A stretch of DNA of 64,000 nucleotides from Rhodobacteraceae bacterium UBA6197 (GCA_002422085.1 DISZ01000011.1:1-64000); one strand, 5' to 3'; positions 27,088 through 37,094 are shown, counted from the first letter of the stretch. Numbers and translations: made by a program. The notes: generated by a model not told the origin, from the letters alone.

Positions 27088-27783
27088 TCAGGGCTGAGCA
27101 GGCTGAACCAACCCACGCTGAACGGCGGGGCGGGCGAGGAAGCGGTCGAGATAGGCGGGCACGTTCTTCAGCGCGCGCCAGCCGGTGATATCGCTGGCCT
27201 TGTAGCCGTCGCGCAAGGCGCGCAGCCAGGGTGCGATGGCGATATCTGCGATGGAATAAGGGCCCGCAATCCAGTCGCGCCCCGTCAGCGCGCCGTCGAG
27301 AACCTTCAGCAGACGCGCGGTTTCGGTGCGATAGCGTTCTTTCGGGCGGGTGTCTTCGATTTCCTTGCCGTCGGCGGCATGGAAGTAACCCAGTTGCCCG
27401 AACATCGGTCCGATGCCACCCATCTGGAACATCAGCCATTGCAACACCTCGTACCGGTTTGCCTCGGGCAGCAATTGCCCTGTCTTCTCGGCCAGATAGA
27501 TCAGGATCGCGCCGCTTTCAAACAGGGCGATCGGTTGCCCGCCGGGCCCGTTGGGGTCGATGATTGCCGGGATCTTGTTGTTGGGGTTGAGCGACAGGAA
27601 GGCCGGGCTGTGCTGATCATTTGCGGCGAAACTGATCAGGTGCCCCTCATAGGGAAGGCCCATTTCCTCAAGCGCGATCGAGGCTTTGACCCCGTTGGGT
27701 GTGGGCCGTGAATAGAGTTGCACCGCGCCGGGTATGTGCGGCGGCCAGCGCCGGGTGATCGGGAAGGCGGACAGGTCGGGCAT
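27088..27783 (-). CDS. glutathione S-transferase, YfcG/YghU (Nu) type
   Basis: This 231-residue protein has an N-terminal thioredoxin-like domain, RPTPNGVKASIALEE, then NPNNKIPAI with the cis-Pro, and LFESGAILIYLAEKTG, which binds the gamma-glutamyl group. The helical C-terminal domain includes LQWLMFQMGGIGPMFGQ and YSIADIAIAPW. This pattern matches the YfcG-type Nu-class enzymes, which show disulfide-bond reductase and peroxidase activity. It converges with the GMC oxidoreductase. Confidence 0.9.
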   Translation of the reverse strand: MPDLSAFPITRRWPPHIPGAVQLYSRPTPNGVKASIALEEMGLPYEGHLISFAANDQHSPAFLSLNPNNKIPAIIDPNGPGGQPIALFESGAILIYLAEKTGQLLPEANRYEVLQWLMFQMGGIGPMFGQLGYFHAADGKEIEDTRPKERYRTETARLLKVLDGALTGRDWIAGPYSIADIAIAPWLRALRDGYKASDITGWRALKNVPAYLDRFLARPAVQRGLVQPAQP

Positions 27784-27912
27784 GGGGACTCCTTTGTCTA
27801 TGGGCAGAAAGCCAGAAAATTCCCCGGACGGAAAGGCTGCGCGGCGCGAAAAATCATGGTATCGCTACCACATTCGTGCCTGAGGTGGCGCGCGTCAGTG
27901 TGGGGACAGAAA

Positions 27913-28329
27913 ATGATCAAAGAGTTCAAGGATTTCATCGCCAAGGGCAATGTCATGGACATGGCTGTTGGTATCATCATCGGGGCGGCCTTCACCGCTA
28001 TCGTCACGTCGCTGGTGGGCGATCTGATCAATCCGATCATCGGTTTGATTACCGGGGGGATGGATTTCTCCAACCTCTTCGTGAACCTTGGCGAGGGTGA
28101 CTTCACCTCTTTGGTTGCCGCGAAAGAGGCCGGCGCGCCGGTCTTTGCCTATGGCGCCTTTCTGACCGCGGTCATCAACTTTCTGATTATTGCCTTTGTT
28201 GTCTTCTTGCTGGTGAAGATGGTCAACAAGGTCAAAGCCGCCGCCGAAGAGCCGGCAGCACCGGCTGCGCCGGCGGGGCCGTCCGAGCTGGATATCCTGA
28301 TGGAAATCCGCGATGCGCTGAAAAAATAA
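27913..28329 (+). CDS. mscL: large-conductance mechanosensitive channel
   Basis: This 138-residue protein begins MIKEFKDFIAKGNVMDMAVG, the conserved MscL N-terminal helix leading into the pore helix TM1. A periplasmic loop and TM2 (about 78-100) follow, then an Ala/Pro linker and the C-terminal amphipathic helix. It opens under membrane tension to release solutes. The family-consistent Met at 27913 is chosen over upstream starts. A strong terminator follows. Confidence 0.97.
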   Translation: MIKEFKDFIAKGNVMDMAVGIIIGAAFTAIVTSLVGDLINPIIGLITGGMDFSNLFVNLGEGDFTSLVAAKEAGAPVFAYGAFLTAVINFLIIAFVVFLLVKMVNKVKAAAEEPAAPAAPAGPSELDILMEIRDALKK

Positions 28330-28344
28330 GCGCGGGCAGATGGA

Positions 28345-28374
28345 AAGGCCCGGTCGCAAGACCGGGCCTTTTTT
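28345..28374 (+). terminator. intrinsic terminator after mscL
   Basis: AAGGCCCGGTC and GACCGGGCCTT form a perfect 11-bp stem around a GCAA tetraloop, followed by T-rich sequence. Because the stem starts with AA it could also work for the convergent ald transcript. Confidence 0.95.
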
Positions 28375-28407
28375 GTTGTAACGCCGTTTTGTGACAGCGC
28401 CCGTTCG

Positions 28408-29526
<1,119 letters not shown>

Positions 29527-29615
29527 TCTGTTACCTTCCCTGAATCACAACGGGCCCGACGTTGATTGTGCGGGTCCTGATCGGCGAAGCATGGACCATC
29601 TTTCACGCAATTGCG

Positions 29616-29645
29616 TTGAAAAGATCGGTGCATAAACTGGATAAT
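29616..29645 (+). promoter_or_regulatory. possible sigma-70-like promoter for the Lrp gene
   Basis: TTGAAA (29616-29621) and GATAAT (29640-29645) are separated by 18 bases in the unusually AT-rich ald-lrp intergenic region. The predicted start of transcription would be about 45 bases before the regulator's ATG. Lrp-type binding sites are likely to overlap this region, but I cannot define an operator. Confidence 0.45.
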
Positions 29646-29698
29646 TCGGGTAAAAGCTTCGGCAACAGGGGCTATTGTTCGAAGAATCGTGCGCAGAT

Positions 29699-30157
29699 AT
29701 GACATTGGACGCGACAGACCGCCGAATATTGGCAGCACTGCAAAAGCAGGGGCGGATCTCGAATGCCGAGCTTTCCGAGAGGGTCAACCTGTCGGCCTCG
29801 GCGTGCCATCGCCGGGTGCAGCGGCTTGAGGACGACGGTCTGATCCGCGACTATGTGGCGCTTCTGGATGCGCGCAAGCTGGGCTGCCCGACCACGGTTT
29901 TTGTTGAAATCACGCTGTCGGGGCAGGCCGACGAGGTGCTGGAAGCCTTTGAGCGCGAAGTGAAAAAGATCCCCGATGTGCAGGAGTGTCATCTGATGGC
30001 GGGCAGTGCCGACTATCTGCTGAAGGTGGTGGCCGAAGATACCGAGGATTTTGCGCGCATCCACCGCGCCTATCTGGCGCGGCTTCCGGGGGTGGCGCAG
30101 ATGCAAAGCAGTTTCGCGCTGCGCACCGTGTTCAAGACCACTGCGCTGCCGCTATAA
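29699..30157 (+). CDS. Lrp/AsnC-family regulator divergent from ald
   Basis: This 152-residue protein has an N-terminal helix-turn-helix, DRRILAALQKQGRISNAEL followed by SASACHRRVQRLE (residues about 5-50), and a C-terminal RAM ligand-binding domain with a GSADYLLKV segment. It probably senses alanine or another amino acid and controls the divergent ald, as in characterised ald-lrp pairs. The Met at 29699 fits the family; an upstream in-frame Met would add eight residues. No other obvious target lies nearby. Confidence 0.92.
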   Translation: MTLDATDRRILAALQKQGRISNAELSERVNLSASACHRRVQRLEDDGLIRDYVALLDARKLGCPTTVFVEITLSGQADEVLEAFEREVKKIPDVQECHLMAGSADYLLKVVAEDTEDFARIHRAYLARLPGVAQMQSSFALRTVFKTTALPL

Positions 30158-30163
30158 GCCGGC

Positions 30164-31612
30164 CTAGCCGCGCCAGAATCGCGGCAGGAATACCACCAGA
30201 ATCGCCAGCATGCCAAGCCGCCCCAGCAGCATCGCCAGCGTCATCACCCATGTGGCCGTGTCGTTGAAATCGACCATCGTGCCGGTGCGCACAGTCATCG
30301 GCCCCAGTCCAAAGCCGATGTTGCCCAGTGAGGTCCAGACCGCAAACAGCGACGAGGTCATGTCGACCCCGGTGGTCGATACCAGCACCGACAGTGTGCC
30401 CAACGTCAGAATGTAGCCGGTGAAATACATCATCAGCGGGTTCAACACGTCGTCGCCAAGGGTCTTGCCGTCATAGCGCGGCACCACCAGCCGGTGCGGC
30501 GAGTGAAGCTGTTGCACCGAGGCGCGGATAGCCGCGCCCAGGGCCTGCCAGCGAAACACCGATAGCGACCCCGAACTGGACCCGGTACAGCCGCCGATCA
30601 TTCCGACTATGAACAGCACCACCACCGGAAAAGCGCCCCATGTCGCGACATTGGCAGAGCCGAATCCGGTGCCGGTCATGATCGACGACAGGTTGAACAG
30701 GGTCTCGCGCAGGGCGGGCTCAAAGCTGACCTCGGTGCGCATCAGCCGCCATGTCATGACCACCGCCGTCGCATAGGCGAACCAGCGCAGCAGGCCCCGC
30801 ACCTGCGCGTCTTGCCAGATTGGCTGGACCGAGCCGCGCGCCAGTTGGGCAAACCGGATGAACGGCACCGCGCTGAGCAGCATGAACAGCGTGCCGGCAT
30901 ATTCCTCTGGGCCTGAAAAGGCGGCAAAGCTGGCGTCAGAGGTGGAAAAGCCGCCGGTCGAGATGGTGGACATGGCATGAATCAGCGCTTCGAATCCTGA
31001 CATGCCCAAGGCGGCGTAGGTGATCCCGAACAGCAGCGTCAGCCCGACATAGACGCTAAGCAGCGCGGATGCGATGTCACGGGCGCGGGGCAAGATTTTT
31101 CCAAGCGTATCAAAGCCTTCGGTGCGAAAGAACTGCATGCCGCCGATCCGCATGACGGGCAGGAAGATCATCGCCACAAAGGCGATGCCAAGGCCGCCCA
31201 TCCAGTTCAACATGCCGCGCCACAGCACCACGCCGGGGGGCAGATCCTCCAATCCCGGAAAGACCGAAGACCCGGTGGTGGTTATCCCCGAGGCGGCCTC
31301 GAAGTAGGCATCGGTAAAGGTTGCGTAGGGTGCGCCTTGCATGAAGGGAAAGGCGGCGAACAGCGGCAACAGCACCCAGATCCCGGCGGTCAGCAGGTAG
31401 GCTTGACGCACCGCAAGCCCCTGCGGCGTTACCGAACGGCTGGCGATGGCCAACAGCACGCCGGTCAGCGTTGTTTCCATCGCGGCTTCGAAAAAGGCGC
31501 GCCAGTTGGGGTCGTTGCGCAGCAGATCCAGCCCCATCGGCGCGAGCATCGTCAGCCCCAGAGTCGCGAGGATCAGGCCAAGGATGTGCAAGACGGGGCG
31601 CAGGTCCATCAT
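30164..31612 (-). CDS. trkH: TrkH-family potassium transporter membrane subunit
   Basis: This roughly 482-residue, ten-or-more-helix channel-like protein has four P-loop repeats with selectivity-filter glycines visible in TTTGSSVFPG, TISTGGFSTSD, TGTGFGSAN and LGNIGFGLGPM. It takes up K+ together with a TrkA-type regulator, which is not in the window. The open frame runs to 31693, but that start would lie inside the rpsU terminator hairpin, so MMDLRPVLH at 31612 (or 31609) is preferred. It converges with the Lrp gene. Confidence 0.92.
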   Translation of the reverse strand: MMDLRPVLHILGLILATLGLTMLAPMGLDLLRNDPNWRAFFEAAMETTLTGVLLAIASRSVTPQGLAVRQAYLLTAGIWVLLPLFAAFPFMQGAPYATFTDAYFEAASGITTTGSSVFPGLEDLPPGVVLWRGMLNWMGGLGIAFVAMIFLPVMRIGGMQFFRTEGFDTLGKILPRARDIASALLSVYVGLTLLFGITYAALGMSGFEALIHAMSTISTGGFSTSDASFAAFSGPEEYAGTLFMLLSAVPFIRFAQLARGSVQPIWQDAQVRGLLRWFAYATAVVMTWRLMRTEVSFEPALRETLFNLSSIMTGTGFGSANVATWGAFPVVVLFIVGMIGGCTGSSSGSLSVFRWQALGAAIRASVQQLHSPHRLVVPRYDGKTLGDDVLNPLMMYFTGYILTLGTLSVLVSTTGVDMTSSLFAVWTSLGNIGFGLGPMTVRTGTMVDFNDTATWVMTLAMLLGRLGMLAILVVFLPRFWRG

Positions 31613-31668
31613 GGCGCTGACAAGCAACCTTGCCGCGTGAATTGTCAAGAAGCCAGCGCTCGGGCCGC

Positions 31669-31700
31669 AAAAAACCCCCGATGGCAAGGCCATGGGGGTT
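31669..31700 (-). terminator. intrinsic terminator after rpsU
   Basis: On the minus strand AACCCCCATGGCC pairs with the GGCAAGGCCAT..GGGGGTT region, giving a stem of AACCCCC/GGGGGTT extended by ATGGCC/GCCAT, followed by TTTTTTG. It lies about 55 bases beyond the rpsU stop. Confidence 0.85.
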
Positions 31701-31757
31701 CCTCGGTGCGGGTTGCCCCGCCAGTGTTCCAGTCGCTTGAAGGGCGCGGAAAGGGGC

Positions 31758-31964
31758 TTAGAGAGCGCCTTCGCGTTGGGCCTTCTTGCGTGCCAGTTTA
31801 CGGGCGCGCCGAACGGCTTCGGCTTGCTCGCGGGCTTTCTTCACGGACGGTTTTTCGAAATGTTGCTTGAGCTTCATTTCACGAAACACACCCTCGCGCT
31901 GAAGTTTTTTCTTCAGGGCACGAAGCGCCTGTTCGACGTTGTTGTCGCGAACGCTGACCTGCAT
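31758..31964 (-). CDS. rpsU: 30S ribosomal protein S21
   Basis: This 68-residue, very basic protein has MQVSVRDNNVEQALRALKKK at the start and the RREGVFREMKLKQHFEKPS-like segment, typical of S21. It binds the 3' end region of 16S rRNA and affects initiation. It is transcribed alone, with its own terminator downstream, and is divergent from the COQ9 gene. Confidence 0.97.
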   Translation of the reverse strand: MQVSVRDNNVEQALRALKKKLQREGVFREMKLKQHFEKPSVKKAREQAEAVRRARKLARKKAQREGAL

Positions 31965-32070
31965 GTGGTTGTCACCACCTTCCTAAGTTAGAGTTGCATG
32001 AGATTGCAGGAAGCGGCCATATAGCAGGGCGGGGACGGTTTGTCTACTGCCACCACCAGAAGGAAAGCCC

Positions 32071-32739
32071 ATGAAAAACACGCATTTGGAGGTGTCGACC
32101 GCACGCGCCGATCTGGTGGCGGCGATCATCGCGCATGTGCCCTTCGAGGGTTGGTCAGAGCCGGCATTTCAGGCCGCGGTGGCCGATCTGGAAATGGATC
32201 CGGGGCTGGCGCGGGTGATCTGCCCGCGGGGCGCGATCGATCTGGCGGTGGCCTATCACCGGGCGGGCGACGCGTCGATGCGGGCGGCGCTGGAGGAGGC
32301 GGATCTGGCGGCGCTGAAGTTTCGCGAAAAGGTCGCCGCGGCGGTGCGGTTTCGGCTGGAGGCGGCCGATCCCGAACTGGTCCGGCGCGGCTCGTCGGTG
32401 TTTGCGCTGCCGGGAAATGCGCCGACGGGGGCGGGGTTGATCTGGGGCACGGCGGACGCGATCTGGACGGCGCTTGGCGACACCAGTCAGGATTTCAACT
32501 GGTATTCCAAGCGCTTGACGTTATCGGGCGTGTATTCGGCAACGGTGCTTTACTGGCTGGGGGACACCTCGGAGGGGCATGAGGAAACCTGGGAGTTTCT
32601 TGACCGCCGGATCGAGAACGTGATGCAGTTTGAAAAGGTTAAGGGAAAGTTAACGGCGAACCCGCTGGTCAAGCGGATCCTCGATGGGGTGCGCGCGCCG
32701 CAGCCGGAACCGATGCCGGGACGCGAGGGCGGGCAATGA
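32071..32739 (+). CDS. COQ9 family protein
   Basis: This 222-residue protein resembles COQ9, a lipid-binding helper in ubiquinone biosynthesis that assists the COQ7 hydroxylase. Recognisable features are the TetR-like helical fold and the C-terminal TSQDFNWYSKRLTLSGVYSATVLYWLGD motif region (about residues 138-170). Its stop overlaps the start of a quinone oxidoreductase gene (ATGA), a context that fits a role in quinone metabolism. Confidence 0.9.
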   Translation: MKNTHLEVSTARADLVAAIIAHVPFEGWSEPAFQAAVADLEMDPGLARVICPRGAIDLAVAYHRAGDASMRAALEEADLAALKFREKVAAAVRFRLEAADPELVRRGSSVFALPGNAPTGAGLIWGTADAIWTALGDTSQDFNWYSKRLTLSGVYSATVLYWLGDTSEGHEETWEFLDRRIENVMQFEKVKGKLTANPLVKRILDGVRAPQPEPMPGREGGQ

Positions 32740-33719
32740 GGGCACATATGATGCGTGCGGTCGAGATCGTCGAACCCGGCGGGCCCGAGGTGCTGCGGCT
32801 GTGCGAACGGCCGGTGCCGGTGCCGGGCCATGGTGAGATCTTGATCGAAATAGCTTACGCCGGGGTTAACCGACCCGATGCCTTGCAGCGTGCGGGGGCC
32901 TATTTGCCGCCGCCGGGGGCCTCGGATCTGCCGGGGCTCGAGGCGTCGGGGCGGGTCGCGGCGCTGGGGCCGGGGGTCGTGGGCTGGGCGGTGGGCGACG
33001 CCGTTTGCGCGCTTTTGCCGGGCGGAGGCTATGCCGATCTTGCGGTCTGCCCGGTGGCGCATGCGCTGCCAATTCCCGAAGGAATGGATTTGAAATCAGC
33101 GGCTTGCCTGCCAGAGACCTGCTTTACCGTTTGGTCGAACGTGATCGGGCGCGGTGGCCTGAAGGCGGGCGAGCGGTTCTTGGTGCAGGGCGGATCTTCG
33201 GGCATCGGCACGACCGCGATTCAGATCGCCAGCGCCTTGGGCGCGCGGGTTTTCGCCACCGCCGGGTCGGACGAAAAATGCGCCGCCTGCACCGCGCTGG
33301 GGGCGGTTGCGATCAACTATCGCACGACGGATTTTGTCGAGGTATTGCGCGCCGAGGGGGGAGCGGACCTTATTCTGGACATGGTCGGAGGAAGCTATAT
33401 TGCCAGAAATATCAAGGCCTTGGCCGACGACGGACGGCTGGTCTTCATCGCGTTTCTGGATGGCCCGCGGGCCGAGATCAACTTTGCCCCGGTGATGTTG
33501 CGCCGGTTGACGATTACCGGCAGCACCTTGCGCCCGCAATCGGACGCGGCAAAGGCCGCCATCGCCTTGGAATTAAAGCAGAAACTTTGGCCTCTGGTGG
33601 CGGCGGGCCGGGTCCGCCCGGTGCTGGATTCAGAGTTTGCCTTGACCGAGGCGGCGGCGGCGCATGCGCGGCTGGAAAGCGGCGTGCATATCGGGAAAAT
33701 CGTGCTTCGGATGCGCTGA
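32736..33719 (+). CDS. PIG3-type NAD(P)H quinone oxidoreductase
   Basis: This 327-residue zinc-free medium-chain reductase has the N-terminal GroES-like domain with YAGVNRPDALQRAG, the nucleotide-binding VQGGSSGIGTTAIQIA motif (about 150-165), and a C-terminal LTITGSTLRPQ segment typical of the PIG3/QOR2 group. It would reduce quinones or related carbonyls with NADPH. The ATG overlaps the COQ9 stop; Met5 is an alternative start. Confidence 0.9.
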   Translation: MRAHMMRAVEIVEPGGPEVLRLCERPVPVPGHGEILIEIAYAGVNRPDALQRAGAYLPPPGASDLPGLEASGRVAALGPGVVGWAVGDAVCALLPGGGYADLAVCPVAHALPIPEGMDLKSAACLPETCFTVWSNVIGRGGLKAGERFLVQGGSSGIGTTAIQIASALGARVFATAGSDEKCAACTALGAVAINYRTTDFVEVLRAEGGADLILDMVGGSYIARNIKALADDGRLVFIAFLDGPRAEINFAPVMLRRLTITGSTLRPQSDAAKAAIALELKQKLWPLVAAGRVRPVLDSEFALTEAAAAHARLESGVHIGKIVLRMR

Positions 33720-33908
33720 GGGGCTGGGTCGGCGGATCATTAGGGCGCTATTATTTCCATAATATTGGCCTCATAGTCGCCTCTGGAGAGCCGATCATTG
33801 CTGTTGCGGCCGCGCGGGCGGTAGCGCGCGCCGGGGCAGGGGTTTGGCAAGAATCGCGGCCGTGGCGACCCGAGGCGGGGTGCGCCGCGCAGAGGGCGAA
33901 GCGCGGCG

Positions 33909-33985
33909 GCCGACGGCGGCAGGACCGAAGGCGGCAGGGTCGGAAGCGGGGCGCAAGGGGGGCAGGCCGAAGACGGCAGGGCATC
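33909..33985. repeat. short degenerate repeats, consensus CCGAAGGCGGCAGG
   Basis: Three near-identical 14-15-base units (CCGACGGCGGCAGG, CCGAAGGCGGCAGG, CCGAAGACGGCAGG) are irregularly spaced in the 280-bp gap between the quinone oxidoreductase and the convergent RNase T2 gene. No gene is visible in the gap. Confidence 0.6.
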
Positions 33986-33998
33986 TGGCGCAGGGCGC

Positions 33999-34634
33999 CT
34001 AGCGCACCGCTTCCATCAGCGCGTCTTTCATCCGGCAATCGCGCGCGGCATCTTGGCCGCAGGGGCGCGGGGTCAGGTCTTTGGTCAGGCAGATGCGCGC
34101 CTCGTCGATCATGCCACGATCGCAGGTAATGGTGATCATCGAGCGATCCAGTTGCGGGTTGACCTCTAGAAACGCCTCTTCGACAACTTGCGCCGGGATT
34201 TTCACATCTTTCGGAAGATTCAAGAATACCGGGGGAATTGTAATGCTTTCATAGGCTTGCCGCGACGCAGCATAATAGCGGTCGGCGGAAAGGCCGGCGC
34301 ATCGACCGTGTTTTTTCCACTCATACCACGCCAAGCCAGCCGACCCCATGATGTCTTTCATCGCCTCGGACTGGCTGCGCGTGGGGTCTTTTGCCGCGGT
34401 GTGGCAATAGCTGGGCCAGCCGCTTTCATACTGCGGCCAAAGCCCGTGCAGGGTAAAGCTGAAGTCGTGGCGCGGATCGCATTGGTCATCGTGGCGCGCA
34501 TCGCCGGTGAGGGCGCACCAGTTCGGCGACCAGCCCAGCGAGAGAACGAAATAGTCGAAGTCCCCGGCCTTTTCACCCTCGGCCCAAAGGGGCCCGGCCA
34601 GAAGCGCAAGAGCAAGGGCAAGAGCGTGGCGCAT
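33999..34634 (-). CDS. secreted ribonuclease T2 family protein
   Basis: This 211-residue protein has an 18-residue signal peptide ending GPLWA. Both conserved RNase T2 active-site segments are present: FTLHGLWPQ with catalytic His63, and WYEWKKHGRC with Glu105 and His109. Several Cys residues fit disulfides in the periplasm or outside the cell. Members cut single-stranded RNA to 2',3'-cyclic phosphates and may scavenge nucleotides or phosphate. It is divergent from trcR. Confidence 0.92.
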   Translation of the reverse strand: MRHALALALALLAGPLWAEGEKAGDFDYFVLSLGWSPNWCALTGDARHDDQCDPRHDFSFTLHGLWPQYESGWPSYCHTAAKDPTRSQSEAMKDIMGSAGLAWYEWKKHGRCAGLSADRYYAASRQAYESITIPPVFLNLPKDVKIPAQVVEEAFLEVNPQLDRSMITITCDRGMIDEARICLTKDLTPRPCGQDAARDCRMKDALMEAVR

Positions 34635-34757
34635 TTTCTCTTTTCTCCGATACGGATCGGCACTATATAGACGCCAATTCCCCCTGAAAACGTGGAATGG
34701 CGGCCCAGGCCGCAGCCGTTTTCCCGGCTTGGGAGAGATTTGTAAAGGAGAGATCCG

Positions 34758-35393
34758 ATGAGCAAACCCTTGATGTCAAAGGCGACCGCCGTCTGGTTGG
34801 TCGACAATACGACGCTGACGTTCAAGCAGGTGGCCGATTTTTGCGGCATGCACGAGCTTGAGGTGCAGGGCATCGCCGATGGTGATGTGGCGGTGGGCGT
34901 GAAGGGGTTCGACCCGGTCGCGTCGAACCAGCTCGAGGCGAAAGAGATTGAAAAGGCCGAGGCCGACCCGCTTTACAAGCTGCGGCTGAAGTTCAATGCC
35001 GCCGCCGTGGGCGAGGAAAAGCGCCGCGGGCCGCGCTATACACCGCTGTCCAAGCGTCAGGACCGTCCGGCAGCGATCTACTGGCTGGTGAAGTTCCATC
35101 CCGAGCTGGCCGATGCGCAGATCGCGCGGCTGGTCGGCACGACCAAGCCGACGATCGCCACGATTCGCGACCGCACACATTGGAACATCGGCAATATCAC
35201 CCCGATCGACCCGGTGGCGCTGGGGCTGTGCCGGCAGACCGAGCTGGACGCCGAGGTGCAAAAGGCGGCCAAGAAGAAGGCGGCCGAGGGCGGGCTTATG
35301 ACCGAAGACGAGCGGCGCACGCTGGTCTCGACGGAGACCAGCCTCGCGATGGGGCAGGAGCCGCGGATCTCGGGGATGGACCGGCTGACCTAG
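34758..35393 (+). CDS. trcR: TrcR (DUF1013) cell-cycle regulator, cut short by TAG
   Basis: The 211-residue product begins MSKPLMSKATAVWLVDNTTLTFKQ-like and contains FCGMHELEVQGIADGD, KRRGPRYTPLSKRQDRPA and VGTTKPTIATIRDRTHWN, the conserved DUF1013/TrcR core with its DNA-binding-like helices. GGAGAG precedes the start. The frame ends in TAG at 35391, yet the next 41 codons continue in frame with DFSNADSFFNLP and an acidic-basic tail that, from memory, is the normal C-terminus of the family. So this is either a truncating mutation, a sequencing error or readthrough. Confidence 0.88.
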   Translation: MSKPLMSKATAVWLVDNTTLTFKQVADFCGMHELEVQGIADGDVAVGVKGFDPVASNQLEAKEIEKAEADPLYKLRLKFNAAAVGEEKRRGPRYTPLSKRQDRPAAIYWLVKFHPELADAQIARLVGTTKPTIATIRDRTHWNIGNITPIDPVALGLCRQTELDAEVQKAAKKKAAEGGLMTEDERRTLVSTETSLAMGQEPRISGMDRLT

Positions 35394-35519
35394 CCGCATC
35401 TGGACGAGGAAGACCGCTCGCCGCGCGACTTTTCGAATGCCGACAGCTTCTTCAATCTGCCCGAGGCGGAGGAGGAAGAAGACGAGGACGAGGACGACGG
35501 CAAGGGAAAGCGCCGCTGA
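35394..35519 (+). other. in-frame trcR C-terminal tail beyond the TAG
   Basis: Immediately after the TAG the same frame encodes 41 residues: PHLDEEDRSPRDFSNADSFF, then NLPEAEEEE, an Asp/Glu run and a basic GKGKRR end, closing with TGA. The DADSFFNLP-like segment followed by an acidic tail is what I recall at the C-terminus of other Rhodobacterales DUF1013 proteins. No separate start codon or ribosome-binding site serves this piece. Confidence 0.7.
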
Positions 35520-35539
35520 ACCACCGATCGCGCAGTTTC

Positions 35540-35565
35540 AAGGCCGCCCCGAGGGGCGGCCTTTT
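35540..35565 (+). terminator. intrinsic terminator after trcR
   Basis: AAGGCCGCCCC and GGGGCGGCCTT form an 11-bp stem (the loop is GA-rich and very short), followed by TTTT. It lies 21 bases after the TGA that closes the trcR tail, not after the TAG, which supports the longer frame as the original gene. Confidence 0.88.
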
Positions 35566-35577
35566 GATGTCGGATTT

Positions 35578-35600
35578 GAGTATTTTTGCCAAAAAGAAGC
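35578..35600. repeat. half-copy of the second palindrome arm type
   Basis: GAGTATTTTTGCCAAAAAGAA matches one outer arm of the 27004-type palindrome but has no partner arm. It lies between the convergent trcR and gabD genes. Confidence 0.7.
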
Positions 35601-35615
35601 CGGGTAGCGGGCCGC

Positions 35616-37094
35616 TCAGATCGACAGGCAGATATATTTCATTTCGAGATAGTCCTCGATGCCGTGATGGCTGCCTTCGCGGCCGAGGCCGGATTGCTTG
35701 ACGCCGCCGAAGGGCGCGACCTCGGTCGAGATGATGCCGGTGTTGACGCCGACGATGCCGTATTCCAGCGCCTCTTGCACGCGGGTGATGCGGCCGATGT
35801 CGCGGGCGTAGAAATAGGAGGCAAGGCCGAAGATCGTGGCATTGGCCTTGGCGATCACCTCTTCTTCGGTGTCGAACTTGAACAAGGGCGCGAGCGGGCC
35901 GAAGGTTTCTTCGGTCGAGACCATCATCGTGTCGGTGACACCGGTGACCACGGTGGGTTCAAAGAAGGTGCCGCCGAGCGCGTGGCGTTTGCCGCCGGTG
36001 ACGATCTTGCCGCCGCCCTTGAGCACGTCGGCGATATGTTCCTCGACCTTTTCGACCGCGTCCTGATTGATCAGCGGGCCGGTGTCGGTGCCGTCGGCAA
36101 GCCCGTCGCCGATGTGCAGTTTCTGCACCGCCGCCGAGAGTTTTGCCGCGAAGGCGTCGTAGACCCCGGCCTGGACATAGATCCGGTTGGCGCAGACGCA
36201 GGTCTGGCCGTTGTTGCGGAATTTCGACGCCATCGCGCCGACGACCGCCGCATCGAGGTCGGCGTCGTCAAACACGATGAAGGGGGCGTTGCCACCCAGT
36301 TCCATCGAGCATTTCATCACCTGATCGGCGGCCTGACGCATCAGGATCCGGCCGACCTCGGTCGAGCCGGTGAAGGTGAGTTTGCGCACTGCGTGGTTTT
36401 CGCAGAACTCCTTGCCGATCGCCGAGGATTTGGTCGAGGTGATGACCGAGAAGATCCCCTTGGGCAGGCCCGCGCGTTCACCCAGCACCGCCAGCGCCAG
36501 CGCCGATAGCGGCGTTTCCGCCGCCGGGCGGGCGACAAAGCCACAGCCCACGGCCAGAGCCGGGCCGCATTTGCGGGTAATCATCGCGTTCGGAAAGTTC
36601 CACGGCGTGATCGAGCCGACCACGCCGATCGGCTGTTTGATGACGGTGATGCGTTTGTCGCGCATATGGCCGGGGATGGTTTCGCCGTAGACGCGTTTGG
36701 CCTCTTCGCCGAACCATTCGATGAAGGCGGCGCCATAGGCGACCTCGCCCTTGGCCTCGGCCAGCGGTTTGCCCATCTCGGCGGTCAGGATCGCGCCAAG
36801 GTCATCCAGGTTCTGCATCATCAGCTCGAACCATTTGCGCAGCACGCCGGCGCGTTCCTTGCCGGTGCGCGCGGCCCAGTCCTGCATCGCGCTTTGGGCG
36901 GCGGCGATGGCGCGGGCGGTTTCGGCGCGGCCAAGGTCGGGGACGTGGCAGATGACATCGCCGCGTGCGGGGTTGGTGACGGCAAAGGTGGCGCCGTCGT
37001 CGGCCTCGATCCAGTCGCCGGCGACAAAGGCGCGGGTGGCCAAAAGCGACGGATCCTTGAGGCGGTTTTTCAGGTCGGTTGCGGAATCAAGCAT
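35616..37094 (-). CDS. gabD: NAD(P)-dependent succinate-semialdehyde dehydrogenase
   Basis: The 492-residue aldehyde dehydrogenase has ITPWNFPNAMITRK, FTGSTEVGR, catalytic Glu in MELGGNAPF and catalytic Cys in NNGQTCVCANRI, with YCLSI-like C-terminal end typical of E. coli GabD. It oxidises succinate semialdehyde to succinate in the GABA pathway. No GABA transaminase is adjacent. It converges with trcR and is divergent from an alpha/beta hydrolase. Confidence 0.92.
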   Translation of the reverse strand: MLDSATDLKNRLKDPSLLATRAFVAGDWIEADDGATFAVTNPARGDVICHVPDLGRAETARAIAAAQSAMQDWAARTGKERAGVLRKWFELMMQNLDDLGAILTAEMGKPLAEAKGEVAYGAAFIEWFGEEAKRVYGETIPGHMRDKRITVIKQPIGVVGSITPWNFPNAMITRKCGPALAVGCGFVARPAAETPLSALALAVLGERAGLPKGIFSVITSTKSSAIGKEFCENHAVRKLTFTGSTEVGRILMRQAADQVMKCSMELGGNAPFIVFDDADLDAAVVGAMASKFRNNGQTCVCANRIYVQAGVYDAFAAKLSAAVQKLHIGDGLADGTDTGPLINQDAVEKVEEHIADVLKGGGKIVTGGKRHALGGTFFEPTVVTGVTDTMMVSTEETFGPLAPLFKFDTEEEVIAKANATIFGLASYFYARDIGRITRVQEALEYGIVGVNTGIISTEVAPFGGVKQSGLGREGSHHGIEDYLEMKYICLSI

